DNA of 60,000 nt, taken from the NCBI GenBank assembly GCA_030704615.1, contig CM060733.1, positions 76,052,907-76,112,906 of the forward strand, given 5' to 3'. Positions 24,182 to 37,157 of the stretch are shown piece by piece (positions within the stretch are counted from its first letter, which is position 1; each line of letters begins with the position of its first letter). Source of the DNA: Takakia lepidozioides (Eukaryota > Streptophyta > Takakiopsida > Takakiales > Takakiaceae). The position numbers and the translations under genes are program-made. The notes beneath the pieces were generated by a model. That model was not told where the DNA came from and searched no databases. It saw only the letters and a list, made by a program, of their open reading frames with translations.

Positions 24182-25531
24182 CTACCTCTGTCCAAGGCAT
24201 CGTGGACACAACCATTCTCTGATAGGAACTTCCTCAAGTGGCGGTATCAAGCATCTCATGTGCCACCCCCTTGAGCATTTGTCACACACCAACATGGTCG
24301 CGGCACCACCAGCGTGCCCACATAACATGCAACGCAAACCTGCAGGTACCACTGCAAGGTTGGGATCTATCCTCACATCCACATGTGGAAAGTGACATGG
24401 CGCACAATTGCGCACATGGTCCTTCCATACCATGTTATCTCGACCCTCCAGAATCAATACTCTTGAAGGCAACACCTCCCTGACCCTTAGAATCACACGT
24501 CATGCTGTGATATCCAAGGTCGTAGGAGCTGTCTGCTGCAGATACACATAGTCCCCAGGGTGGAAACGCCAAACACTTGGCCGATATCCACGTATAGTGA
24601 CGTACCTCAATGTGTCTCGGTGTTGGGCAATAGCAAGGTTCTCAAAAGCCATAGGCGTGACTCTCTTGAACAACTCTGCCCGCTGGACACATGCTTGTGT
24701 CCACACATCCGGATCATCAAGGTTGAGAACTATTGCAGCCTCCCTACGAATAGATGCAGGCAAATATGGCTCTCGGCCGAAGAGAAGAAAGTAAGGTGAG
24801 AATGAGGCAAATGAAGCTTGTTTGTTATAGCCCATAGCTAGCCAAGGCAGCTGAAGGTCCCAATCTCCTAGGTGTCCCTTCTGCAAACCGTACTTGCGCA
24901 AACCTCTTTTGACTGTCTGAACAACTCTCTCCGCCAAGCCATCAGCCTCGGGATAATCTCGAGAAGTAGTGCGGTAATCTATCAAGGCTTGCTCACACAA
25001 AGCCTGAAACTCTCCCAAAAACTCTCTCCCCTGGTCCGTGAGTACCTTGGCTGGAGCACCAAAATGGCTAAGCACTCGATCTAATAATGCATACGCAGCC
25101 CCCTCACTTGCCTTGTCAGGCAATGCCACCAGTTCAATCCATTTGGAGAAGTGTTCCACCATCACCAGCACATACTTGTTATGGCGAATCGTCAATGGCA
25201 ATGGGCCTGCGAAGTCAAAACTCCAACGATAGCCCAAACCCATAATGGGTAAAGGATGCAATTGTGGAGTATGGGCATTGAAAGAAGCCCGCACTCTATC
25301 ACACACCATGCACCTTGCCACTAACTGTTGCTCATCTGTGTGCATGACCCGCCACCAATACTGCCCTTGCAGCAAACTATGAGTGCGCCGCACCCCAAAA
25401 TGTCTCAACTCCTCATGGGCATGGCGTACCAATCGAGCTTGTTGTGTTAGATGAGGCACAATGTCTCGATTTGGTTGGTTGTTTTCTTTTTCTTCTTTCT
25501 TCCCTGCTCTGTTCTCTTCTATCTTTTCCAT
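24182..25531 (-). mobile_element. Ty3/gypsy-like integrase with C-terminal PHD finger (one stop codon)
   Basis: The minus-strand frame starting at ATG 25531 encodes an HHCC zinc-binding N-terminus (HEELRHFG...CMVC), then an rve catalytic core with the first Asp in DFAGPL, the second in LTDQGREF, and the Glu in YPEADGLAERV, matching a D,D-about-35-E triad. A TGA at 24500-24502 interrupts it. The same frame continues to 24182 with a C4HC3 PHD-like finger: CMLC, CDKC, GWHMRC and WLCPRC. CGA to TGA decay would explain the single stop (inference). The frame is closed just upstream of 25531 and no RNase H, RT or protease is recognisable there, so the element is 5'-truncated or rearranged. A chromodomain is the more familiar C-terminal add-on in plant gypsy integrases; a PHD finger would plausibly bind histone tails and bias insertion. 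Confidence 0.82.
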
Positions 25532-26104
25532 GTAACGAGCCTGGGGTACTTAAGTTGAAGGCAGCTAATCATCAGAATACCGCCCTATCGATTTTCAACT
25601 GGGAAATCATACTAGGATGTGACCTAGTTGTTTTCTTTGTTGGCCCAGCACATCCAATCTTATTGCTTAACTTACTAACTTCAAGCTGAGACCTTAATTA
25701 GTGTTTGGATGATCTAGAAGAGGTGCTGATTGAATCTCATATAAGGAAGAATGTAAATGGGAATCTGATTCAAATTTAAGGAAAACAAGTGGTGAGTGCA
25801 GAATTATGAATTTTTGAACAAGGACAATTCTTGACTGCAAATAGTTTTGTTATTATTATGAACAGCTACGATTTGAGTTAAAAACCTTTTTATGAACCTT
25901 GATTCACAAACTAATTCTAGAATCTTGTGGAGTAAAGCTTAGGTTACAGCTTAAGCTTTACAGAAAGTGAATCGAAGAATGTAGCAGGGACTTATGAATT
26001 TTTGAAAACGGGGAATTCTAACTGTCATGCAATGTTAAAAAGTGAGCTTGGACTATTGTGTTTAAATAACTAAAAGCAACCACCTTGTAACAACATCTTT
26101 ACAT

Positions 26105-26170
26105 TAGTCTGATGGTTAGTCTGGTAGCTTACACCCTCGTGGTTTGGGATTCAACTCTTGCAGGCCGTAA
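26105..26170 (+). repeat. tRNA-derived SINE-like segment
   Basis: GTCTGATGGTTAGTCTGG resembles an A box, and TTTGGGATTCAACTC, about 40 bp further on, resembles a B box. Confidence 0.45.
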
Positions 26171-26254
26171 CTTATATAGTTTTGTTCATCTATTCAAAAC
26201 CTTTGTAATAGCCCTATAAGTACTTAGATAGGCAAGTTGATTTTGAATATAACT

Positions 26255-26320
26255 TGAGGGACTTACTGGTTAGAGGTTGCGCTTGCACATTCGAGGTTAG
26301 GGTTTCAAATCCCAATAGCC
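26255..26320 (+). repeat. tRNA-derived SINE-like segment
   Basis: GGACTTACTGGTTAGAGG is A-box-like and AGGGTTTCAAATCCC (26299-26313) is B-box-like. It lies about 150 bp after a similar segment at 26105. Confidence 0.45.
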
Positions 26321-27104
26321 GCCACACTATTTTTTATAGTTAGTTTTGACTCTCTTCTTTTATTTTGGTTATAGTAATATTGTTTGTTGGGCTGATCTTT
26401 CCCTCAAAATGATCTAATTAATTATTCTTGACTCACCTAGATTAATGGGCACTAGTAAGAACTAAATAAATCAGTATCTCTATCTTTTGAACATATACAT
26501 AAAGTTATTCAAAAAGAAAAAAAATACTAAAGTTGGTTAATTGAAATTAATTTGTTGTTGTTTACTGAATAACTAATATTTACACTAGATATCTCTCCTC
26601 TAAAATAACCATAACCCTTATACCAAAGGTAATTATACATTCGCATTGCTTATTCCTGGATTATTGTTTTCATAAATACGTCAATGAGTTAGTATCAACT
26701 GTTGGTTATAGATTACAAACGCGAAACACTTATAACATAGAAAAATTATAATCCACATTAGCAGCACCCTTGGGGCTAGGCGGCGCCTTCGGGACCTAAT
26801 CTAGCTCTGCCTAAACACGAACCCTAAATTAAGTATGCACTCGTTAATGGGATGCATTAATGATTGACACAGTCCCAGGAAAAAAAAGGAAAAACTCCTC
26901 CCCCACACAAATTCACTTGCCCCCCTCTCCCACGGCTCAGTCCTGGCCACCGAAGTTGAAATTCCAAGAAGCCCCAGAACCGCACTCACAGAGAGGGAAA
27001 AAAAATGGGTTGGGAATGAGGGGTAGGCCCTTATATACTGCCTAGAGAGGTCTGCCTTGAGCGGCGCGCGACCGCCTCTGCTGCCCATTCACACCTCGCC
27101 ACGT

Positions 27105-27550
27105 GTCCAGGTAGCGGTCGCATCTATGGGTGGTCGCAGCTAATAACAAAACAAAAAAAATGTTGTGATCCCCCCCTGTTGGTGGTCGCACCTTTTAAAA
27201 AACAAAACGAAAATGTACGACCCCCCATAAGCGGTCGCACCTAATAACAAAAAAAAAAAAAGTCTGCGACCACCACTGGTTGGTGGTCGCACCCATTTAA
27301 AAAATAATTAAAAATGTGCGACCATCCCCTGTTGGTAGTCGCACCTATTTAAAAAAAATGAAAATGTTGCGACCACCACCTGCTAGTGGTCGCACCCTAT
27401 TTTTATTTATTTTTAAATGTGCGACCAGCTCTGCTTGTGGTCGCACCCATTTAAAAAATAAGAAAAAATGTGTGACCATCCCTTTCTCGTGGTCGCACCT
27501 ATTTTTTTAAAAGGAAAATTGTCCGACCAACCTTTGCTGACGGTCGCATG
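27105..27550. repeat. Hairpin minisatellite, about 8 units
   Basis: Units of about 50-55 bp each contain an imperfect palindrome flanked by A-rich spacer (AAAAAATNNAAAATGT-like). A clear unit at 27270-27294 has left arm GCGACCACCA and right arm TGGTGGTCGC around five bases. Units diverge by substitutions, many leaving the arms complementary. The layout resembles the 20-kb array, but the palindrome differs. Confidence 0.75.
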
Positions 27551-27599
27551 GTTGCCAATATAAATCATAATATATGAATTTTACAGATAAATAATGAAG

Positions 27600-27778
27600 T
27601 CCACGTAATGAGGCCACATCGGTTGCCACGTCGGTATTCATAGTAAATAGTCAATAGTAAAGTAAAAAAATAAACATATTTATGTACAGTAACGTTCGTT
27701 TAGGACATGACGTGACGCACGTCCGTCGCAGACGTCGGACGTGACGCTGATGCGTCAACGTCACGTCACGTCCAAATT
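27600..27778. repeat. CACGTCA/GACGTG-rich island
   Basis: ACGTCACGTC and GACGTGACG words are packed between 27706 and 27770, with CCACATCGG/CCACGTCGG upstream. It is similar to the islands at 5265 and 17475. No gene start follows. Confidence 0.45.
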
Positions 27779-27784
27779 TGCAAC

Positions 27785-30700
27785 TAGGATTTTGTAGTAC
27801 CTTACCAGAATGTTCTCAAGTTTCCTAGCGGCCCCCCAAACCCTAACAGGCGGCGGTTAGGGTTCTCCTTTCCCCGCCCCCTACTAGAGCTCGACTTGTC
27901 GCTGTAGGTCTATTCGGGTATCATGTTAATATGCACATATAGAGATTATGGATGCAGGTATCCTATGAGATGAGGAGGTTTCCCTTGTGGTTTTCTTGAA
28001 TATTCAAATGGTCATTTGAATAGTTCAGATGGTCATTTCAATATTGAATTTGAATTTGAATACTAGTACCATTTGTAATTTATTATTTTTTAATACCATA
28101 TCCGAGTTCATATTTCTAGGTTATTGACATTCAGATACCATTGCTCATATCCGGATTGATTTTTCAAAAAAAACCACTCTATGCATACCAGATTCATACT
28201 TGAAAAAATGAGGGGCTGCATTATTGGAAAACCTACCTATCTTAAAAAAAAACAGCACTGCATACCAGGACTCTTCTGGTATTTCTAATTCAAGATATCA
28301 TACCAACACTGGTGTATTAGTCTAGAAGAGTGGCTACATTTGTACAAGGGTGGTTGGAAATCTATATGAGCTGAGGACAGCTGGTGTGAGAATAAGGTAC
28401 AAGAATAATGATGTACACACAACGAGTACGCTCATAAGTATTGTACTCGTCATGCTCCATCTCTATTTACATCCACTATTTGCTGGTCTAAATTTTTTCT
28501 TTTCATGAGCAGGACCAAATGTATAGAGCTGTTGATTTTTTATTTGTTTTTGCTAAAGGAAACCATCGCAATTCATCCTTGGGATGGGGAAAAAAATAAC
28601 CCCCTTTCATATAAGCCATAAAAGCACACACAAGAGAGAAACTTTACCCAGACCAACCAGTCACAAAACAAACCATACCCGCAAAACAGAGTAGCAGGCT
28701 TTGAACCTCGAACCACCAGGGTGACACACAGTGCACTTATCCTGCTCAAAATATTGCTTTCAGCGAATATATGAAATAGATATTGATGTTTGTTTATTAA
28801 TAGAGTGTAGAAGGAGAGCTACGTCTATACAAGGGTGAATTAGGAATATGAGGACAGCTTGTATGAGCTTGAATTCATTACCATCAATTTTTGGACCAAA
28901 TATCTGAAGCAAATCTATAGCCACCTCATTTTGGCTTCATTTTTCCTAAAATACTTCTTGGGATCAAGACCATGGTGTGACAATCCCACAACATCTTTGA
29001 AATATCATGCATGAAATGGTTCTTTTGGGTCCAAAGCTTTCACCCGAGCATGAAGTGCAAGCAGCAACATGCAACTCGGGAGATAATGCAGTATGACCAA
29101 AAAAGTTTGAGAGTTCTATATTGACAGAAGAGGAATGAAGCTGAAAGCTACTATCACCATGATAGGCCGGTATGATATCTTTGCACTCCTCCCCAACTAC
29201 CAAGAAGGACTTAAAGACGAAGCATAAGCTGCATAATTTTGAGCATCACACCGGACATATTGAGATTGTCTAAGTCACTGTATCACACTATTATGCCCCC
29301 ACTTTTTGTGAGAAGTGTCACTCTAATGGAGTCTTATTCTTGCCTTCATAAAAGATCACAACTCAATGTCAAGTTTGCTTCTAAACTGATGTCTTTTTAT
29401 AATCTTAAACATGAAATTACAACTCAATTACAATTCATAACACAATCTCCTGTAAAATCTTGTCTGATATTAATTAGAACCTAACCACCCATAGGTCATC
29501 TTGATCCGTAAAAGAGTGAACACCGCCCACAATATTGACAGAAAATTTGATTTTTCTTCAAAGTTTCATATACAATAACAACTAAGGATGTCGAAGCTTA
29601 CCATAGCTCGATGACAATCCAATTATCCATTGTAGATAAAATTTGTACACAAATTAACGTAATTTCTTTTCTATATATTAAGAGTCAAACATCACTACAG
29701 TGCACTGTTGTGCACAACTTAAACTCCTTCTATGATCCTTATAGCTAGCTTGTGTTCTTATTACCAAAACCTAACCGTTTGCACAACGATATTCACTATT
29801 CCGTAAACATGAAGAAAAGCGGGAGGAAATTAGTGAGGGGGAACGTGAAAGGAGAAGCAAGAAGAAGATGGGAGAAAAAAATAATATAACCCATATATTT
29901 TACCAGTGAAGATATACCAATGTTATCATTATTCATACTTGGATGATTAATTCAAAAAAAATAAAAATAAAAATTAATTTAAATAAATACATTAATTTAA
30001 AATAAAAATAAAAATAAAAATAAAAAACAGAGAGAAGACGGTGGATGGTGCGTACTTCACTTTGCAGCTACTTACTACCCCTCCCCGGGGATGGGCCATA
30101 TGAATAAAATTCATTACACTGTGGGTAATTTATATTTGTTGGTAATTAATGTTTTGTGATCTTATATCGGTGAGGTGAAGATTTTTCAAGCCAACGTAGA
30201 CGGCTGGATAAGTGTGTTTGGTTATTTACCGGCTTGAGCTTTGTATGTGTATACCACCATGTACCAGCCGACAATAAGAGGTGTCAAGGCCAAAGATAGT
30301 GTGTATCAGCAAATTATTTTTCACGTTTAGTTGATGATCAAAAGTTGATCCATTACCCGGGATTATGTCCCAAAGTCATAATTATTCACACCTTAATGGG
30401 ATGGCCGTTATGGCCTATCTTGCCGGGCTTGCTCAACATTCTTGTGGTTATGAGTTCGTCCCTGCCTTTTGGTCCTCCTCCTCCTCTTGTTCCCCACTTT
30501 GTGGACTTTCAGTATTCAAAAATTAATAGAGGTATTGGTGTAGTAATATGATGGGAAGTGCGAGCAAGAAGCTGATTGCACATCACAAAGCACTAGACAA
30601 ACATATGGGTGATCAGAGAGCCTACAGTGAATGGGACCAAGCTGGGATTCTAGTCAATGAGGTCATAGGGGGGGTTTCTACGAGGGTAGCAGACTAGAGA

Positions 30701-33208
30701 CAATTCCCAAAGGGGTTCATGAAAGATGGTGGGGGGGGTGAAAAAGAAAAGAAAATAAAAGAAGTCCTCCGGTGTCATGTGGATAATTTGGACTACCAGC
30801 TGGAAATGAACAGAAAGCATTTGACTTTTGAGTCAAATGGCTTGCTAGGTTCTACTGTCGGGATGTACATATAGGGTGGGTTTCCCATAAATGGAGCAAG
30901 GCGGTGGGACATGTTTTGAAGAGGTTGTAGGAGGCATTTACTGGATCTTGGTCATGTGAGGCTGTTCTCAGCCGCATATGGAGGATGCAACGACATAGGA
31001 GATGTCATTACCGCATGGTTGCAGCGGCAAATGGTAAACTCTTTCCATGGATTTAATGCTAGTTTTGAATTAACAAATTAAAAAGGGGCTAACACATTAT
31101 TTCTTGTGATTGGGCACATGAAACAAACCTCATGATTGTAGCAATGTAAGCTGGAAGTACTTTGTGGAGGAGGTACGGCTTAATCGACGTATGCCAATTA
31201 GCAGACAACGAAGTGGTCATACCAACTGCTTGGGGAGTGGTGGTATGCGTAGTTTCATCCAAAAATTTGTAAGAATATAAATTTATTGTCTTTTTTTTTT
31301 GCTTTTCAAGGCAGCAAATTTTATGTCTTTTTGTTCCCTCTGTTCTTACTTTATCACAGTGTGTAGTCTATGACTGAAAAGTACTAATGCAATGGCTGAT
31401 ATGTTCTTGTATGTAGAAAACTAGGAACCTTGGTTTGGAGGGAGCCCTCTAGGCTCTTCCGAGGAATCGCAAGCAGCCAAATCAAAGGGTGTCAAGAAAT
31501 GTCTTGCAGGGTTTGAAAATGTCCCAATCAATGATGGAGCATCATTTTCAAGTGACGACAACTCGAGCAATAGTGATGTAAGTCTACGTTTATTTTTGTG
31601 TTCTTTAGTTTGCTTCAGCTTGCTTTGACCTGCTATGGATATATCATACATTAAAATGATTAGATGATTGGTGTGGTGGATAGTATTGTTGTCACTTCAT
31701 GCATGTTTGAACTAAATACAGGTGGTGGTCAAGTCTTTGCAGCAGCTGACTTTGGATAACAATTGTCTATGCAAAGTGTGGTTATTTCTAACGAGAGTTC
31801 AAATTGTAGTTTCTTCTTCTTCTGTATTTCACCCACTTTCATTAGTGTGTTGTAGTATTCCTTCAATTTATGAGAGTCAATTGAAAGTCCAAAAAATTTG
31901 TTGGTATTTGAGGAACTAGTGTTCTGGTTCCATTATCCACAACTATAAAATTGAATGTTTTTGGAAGTTCAGGTAACCGGTCTAATTTCTCACTCTTTTA
32001 GCTAGACAAACCGGGTTATGGCTAAATTTAGTGACTAGCGAACCTCATAGATCTCTCTCAGCATACTCAAATGCTCAGTTGTACCTCGATACTCACAACA
32101 GTCATTATGTGATGCAATTTGAGTAACAATAAATAGTGGTACTGGAAAAAGAAGAACATGATCATAAAAGCTGAGTGGCAATGTCCAGGGACTTGTCCAG
32201 ACGTCCAGACTCAGCGGAATTTGTACACACTAAACAAACATGTTGCAAGAGTGGTCTTTGCATTTTTCTTTATATGGCATACAACTTTGGTTGTAATGAC
32301 AATGTTGAGATGTTACAAATTTTGTTGTTCATCAAAGTATGGTTATTTATGTAGTAAAATCTATAAGACATGATATTATCATTCTACCCAGCAGTCTAAA
32401 TATAATATTAGTTTTTAATTAATATTCAAATAAAACAACTATAAGATATCAAACTTCACAGTATTATTCTCAATATGTTACTGCAGTATAATTAGTTGAC
32501 AAGAATGATATTTTAAATATGCAATAAATAGATAATAATGAGTAACAACAATTAAGCTACCAGAATAAACAGAAAAAAAAACAAATACATCCTTACAATT
32601 GCATATAATAATTTAAAAACAACATATATTATAGATTAAAAATTGAAATTATTCTGATTAAGTATATTATCAATAGTGCAAATATTCTAGACTAAAACAA
32701 AATAATATATTATAAACATATGTAGAGATATATTATAATGTTTTATTCGAAGACAAACATATATTATAAATTAACAATTAATTTTATTCTGAATAAGTAT
32801 ATTATCAATTGTGAAAATATTATATTAATACTATAATAATGATGATGATGATTAAACGAGTAAATAATAAATAGCTGCATAATAGTGGCTTAAATATGTC
32901 ATTTACAAAGTGTCATTGTAGTATGATTAGTACAAAAAATGCTATTGTAGACGTATCCAAAAAAATTTAAAATGATTAACAGAAATTCAATTACAAAAAG
33001 CAGCCAAAAAAATAATTATATCATTATAATGGCATATTATTATCACAAAACCATTAGTAATATAACTAAATAACTGGAAACATTGTAAATAGGTGGAATG
33101 AATACTTTGTCATCATTATTATTATTATTATTATTATTTCAAGAACAGGGGACACTGGCTCTGGGTCGAATTTTATTAAGATTATTGAAGATTAATTTCT
33201 AATAGTAT

Positions 33209-33245
<37 letters not shown>

Positions 33246-33990
33246 GCAATTAAAGGATAAACAAATAAAAATTGCATTAATCAGTATAAAAATGTCATTT
33301 TCAAAACACTAAAACAATCAGTAGATATACCATTGTCACTGAATATAATTGTAAAACAATAGCTTATTAATAGAAATAAATAATTGAAACAACCAGTATA
33401 AGTAATTAATCCTAGAAAGTTTATTATAATATTTTTAAGAGCGTTAAAAACATGTCCCAGAAATATGTCCCAGAAACATAAATAATACCGTTACTTTTGG
33501 GAATGCAAGGTTTACATCTGAAGAACAACATTAAATAAATCATAAAAATAGATTATACTATGTTTATAGAAAGTATTGATCAAATGTGGTAAAGAATTGT
33601 AGATAATAAGTAATATTATAATGGCAAATTTCAGGAAGTACTAAGTATCCTCAAGAAGATGCAAAAATTCCTGACGGAAATACATCCTTGAATGATTATA
33701 AATATATCAATAATATTATCTATCACTACTAATAATCTGTTAAAACTGACTTCTTTTAAACACTCCCCTCATGAATCTGTAACCAATACTTTTAAGTTTA
33801 TATTTGTAACGTTTTAGGCATAATTTGTCTACATATTGAACAAAAATCACAAATTTTTAAATCTCAAAACATTATTAAAATGTGGAAAACTTACTACAAC
33901 TCTGCTCTTAAAAAACCAAATTGTAGTAGTGAATTGCATGCAACACGGGCTCATCCTGTGGCCTGAAATACTGACCTAAACAAAATGCGA
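27785..33990. other. Long AT-rich intergenic region
   Basis: No gene recognised. AACCCTAAC and GTTAGGGTT form a small palindrome at 27839-27864. A frame around 30590-31060 shows weak coding-like phrases, but it is broken by stops and matches no family I recognise. From 32380 to 33750 the sequence is extremely AT-rich, with (ATT)n at about 33115-33138 and (AAT)n at about 33209-33244. Confidence 0.4.
28690..28750 (-). repeat. tRNA-derived SINE-like segment
   Basis: On the minus strand, GGTGGTTCGAGGTTCAAAGC (about 28698-28717) contains a B-box-like word, preceded by AAGTGCACTGTGTG. Its A box is weak. Confidence 0.35.
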
Positions 33991-34007
33991 GTCCGACGCA
34001 AGAGTAC

Positions 34008-34182
34008 CTGAAAGAGCATCAAGCAGACCCAGAGGGCCAGATGGACCCATAATAGCCAAAATTTGGCCAGGCTTACATACCCCGTAGCATAGAGAAGCAC
34101 TCCCTAGAGCAATTCCCCGGGTTGCATGTACTTCGTCATACCCGGAGCCATTCCAATTAGTCTCCTCCTGATCAATGCCCAT
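34008..34182 (-). pseudogene. ABCG-type transporter exon fragment with degenerate Walker A
   Basis: The minus-strand frame contains KPGQILAIMGPSG followed by LLDALSG, matching the start of the nucleotide-binding domain of ABCG half/full transporters (family pattern GQILAIMGPSGSGKSTLLDALAG). The SGKST part is replaced by PLG, so the phosphate-binding lysine is gone. The fragment ends at a good donor (CAG then GTACTC at 34008/34007), suggesting a genuine former exon. No further ABCG exons were seen nearby. It is either a pseudogene or a transposon-captured fragment. Confidence 0.6.
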
Positions 34183-34189
34183 TCAACTT

Positions 34190-37157
34190 AGCCATGACGC
34201 AGGTAGATTGTTCGGATCAGAATTGGCTTCTGCAGCACACGACACCTTAATTTGCAAATGCTCATGCTACAAGTTGGCTCTACAGGGCTAGCCGCACGCG
34301 TACCAGTACAGTAGACGAAATTTTGGGGGCCAAAACGAATAATACGAGAACAGGCTGGAAAGCACAGGCCATCCAGAACTTCTTGAATCATAAATTTATA
34401 AATTCAATGCTCCTCCTCTTGACAACGTGCTAAAGCCGTCGAGCTTTGAAATATATACGTGAATAAAGCGAGTACATATTGTGCATGCTCTGATGATCAG
34501 TAAGCTACTGGAGCGTTCCAATTCCTGCCCGTCATAACCGTCAGGTCCTTTTTTCAAGCATCCCACTACCAGTATGGCTAGGCACTGTTTTGAAATACTA
34601 AAACCCGATCTTCTTAAAAGATCCATGTGCAAAGGTGGAGTTTGAACAGGACGACAGAACTTTCGAAACTCAAAGCCTGTACTAATCCAACCAAATTCTG
34701 ATCTTATCTACTATCAGACCCGGATATATATACTGGAATTGGGTAAGACCTAGGGCAGAAGTACCAATTCGACAAGTTAATGAAATATTAATAACTTTTT
34801 GTATTTCTAACCCTGTGAGGTCATGTAATAGCTTAATAGAACGGGCATTATATATGACATATTTCCTTACTAGTTGAAAGTTTAATGAAATCTTGTGTAT
34901 TCTTCCTGATGTTTACAAGGTTCTTGGGAGAGTCAGCTTGGTCTTAGCAGGCCGTGTTTCAATCTCTGCCTGCTCAGCTACACCGTGGTGGTTCTCACAG
35001 ACCAATCCGACATGCCCCATCATTTTATAGTTAGAACAATCTTCAATAGAGATCATCTACCTAAGATAAATTGAGTATTAAAAAAGGGGTAGATGATTCA
35101 TGCCTCTTTGGGTAAGTTTATTGGCCAATCGTGGTGCAGGACCTTCACTGTATCACAGGCTACAGCCTCATTCACTTCACAGTACATTTCCACATGTGTT
35201 ATGATTAGGGTATCATAAATGAGCACGATCCAAATGGATGAAACTGTGCACAGTTGAATGAACGAGGTGAGTTGGATGGATGACTGAGAATGAATATATG
35301 AACGAGAAAGCAAGTAATCGGAGGACTGTGACGAAAAGTGGGAGCTAGTGAACGAAAGCAAACGAATGAACAGAAAATTGGACACATAACGAATGAACGA
35401 GAAAGCTTAGATATTCATTGTACCCAGCGGTCCAAAGAGAACAGTTGGCAGCCAACTACCAACTACCAGTCTGTCCGAGTCCTGTGAACTGGCCCTCCAG
35501 CCCCTCTTCTTTGAGTGAGAGAGAGAGACACACGCACACATTGACAACAATCCAACCATCCTTTTGCGGGAGAGCTTTCAGAAACTAGGACCGTCAAATC
35601 AACTAACTTTGAGTTCTTTTTTTGACCTTTTACTCCTCACCTTTCCCTCCTCTCCTTTTCCCATGTTGCCCCATCTCTCTTTTTCCCTCTATCAACAAAC
35701 CATTATCCTTGAATTGACTTTAGATAATCAGTTGTTTTTAAAATATTGTATCACGTGTCTTTTTGTTTCTTTTTTTCTTTACTTTTTTGTCCCTATGACA
35801 TGGGTAGTTTCTTCTCTCTTCTTGGGCTCTCTCTCTTGCTCTAATGCAGCTTCCAGGCCCTGACTTTTGAGCATTTTTACTACTATCTTACTCCCTCACA
35901 GCTGTAGTAGCTTTCATCCCATGTCTAGCCCATGTAATAGATGGGCACTTATTGTGGCCATTGAACGTCCACTAGAATGCCAACTTGAGTGGATGATGTG
36001 AGTATTCATGAGCAGGTGTACTATTAAGTTTCATTACCAACTGCAAGGCCAAGCTTTTCTCCCGGACAATATTACAAGAAGATTTTCGAATGACGGAGGT
36101 GTTAGTGCCAAAGGTTTACATCTCTTAGCACCTTTTGATTAACGAATACCTCAATTGTCTACACATTCAAATGTATTATGTCCTTCATGCCATGTGGACA
36201 CTATAAATGATTCAATGTTCGGATAAAAAACTCCATGGCTCCTATGTTCCGTAGAGGAATATTGTTTTCCAATACCAATTTTACTAGATCTGAAAAGAAA
36301 TGCTGAAGTCTAAATGCCATTAGTCACTAATAGCAATAGTTGTGCCGAGGGAATAGGTTGTCTCCGTTGGACTAGAATCAAACACATGTGAGAGTTCATG
36401 TCAAGTAAGCCCCAGATCAATGGATTGTGCCCTCAACACCATGCAAAATATGGCAAGTTGGCCCAAATCAACAGACCAAGCTCTTAGCACCTTTCGAGGT
36501 ACATACTTGCGAGAAATGTGAATTTAATTTCCTTCAATTCTATTAGAAGTAGGCGATGGATCAAGATGTTATTTGTTTGTGAAGAGGGCATAAGAGTAGG
36601 GCTTACATTTTTTTGAAAGCTCACTTCAACATATGTCAGCTTCCCTTACACTAGTTGATTTCTTCATGAATTAGTTTAAAAATCTTCCACACAAGATAAA
36701 CCCAGTGAGACCTTAGCTCTTTACAAAATGTTTCAAGTATTGATCACTAGAGGCACTTCTTGCTCCAATATATATGGTTAACTAAGGCCCCCCTTTCCCA
36801 CACGTATTACAGGGTAGTTACAACATCATGACTCCTCATGTTTGTAGAGTGGGTTCTAATTTGTCGAAATGGGTGGGGTTTGCCAACTCGGTATGAACTT
36901 CACTTCAATGCCCACAAGCTAAGTGGGCCTCTAGAGTATAGTAGTCAAATCTTGCTTTTACATTAAACCCATCATGAAGCTTAGAGAAGAGAAAATAAAT
37001 ATTTTGACACCATGCATGTAAGGAATTAACCCAAATTAACAAGAGAATCAAATAAATATAAACAAGGGAAAACGAGAGAATGAGAAAATTCTAGCACTAA
37101 CCATGTGGGATCTATCCAGAGATTGAGAAGGGCTTGGAAATCCAATTGAAGGACTAC
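34190..37157. other. Intergenic region upstream of the kinesin gene
   Basis: No gene recognised. A weak B-box-like GTGTTTCAATCTC lies near 34954. A GA-repeat and pyrimidine-rich tract lies at about 35515-35860. Confidence 0.4.

Larger units (their letters stand above)
25540..27095. other. Intergenic region with SINE-like pieces
   Basis: AT-rich and without recognisable genes, apart from the two tRNA-like segments listed separately. It becomes GC-richer from 26760, leading into the hairpin minisatellite. Confidence 0.4.

Noticed and set aside
30590-31060. Possible decayed transposase (phrases such as HIGWVSHKWSKAVGHVLKRL)
   Set aside because: Too fragmentary, with frequent stops, and no family match I can defend.
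19937-33931. A single 14-kb CACTA element ending at GTAGTG (33931)
   Set aside because: The terminal sequences agree only for the first few bases, the flanking trinucleotides differ (CAT and AAT), and the hairpin arrays are not shared at both ends.
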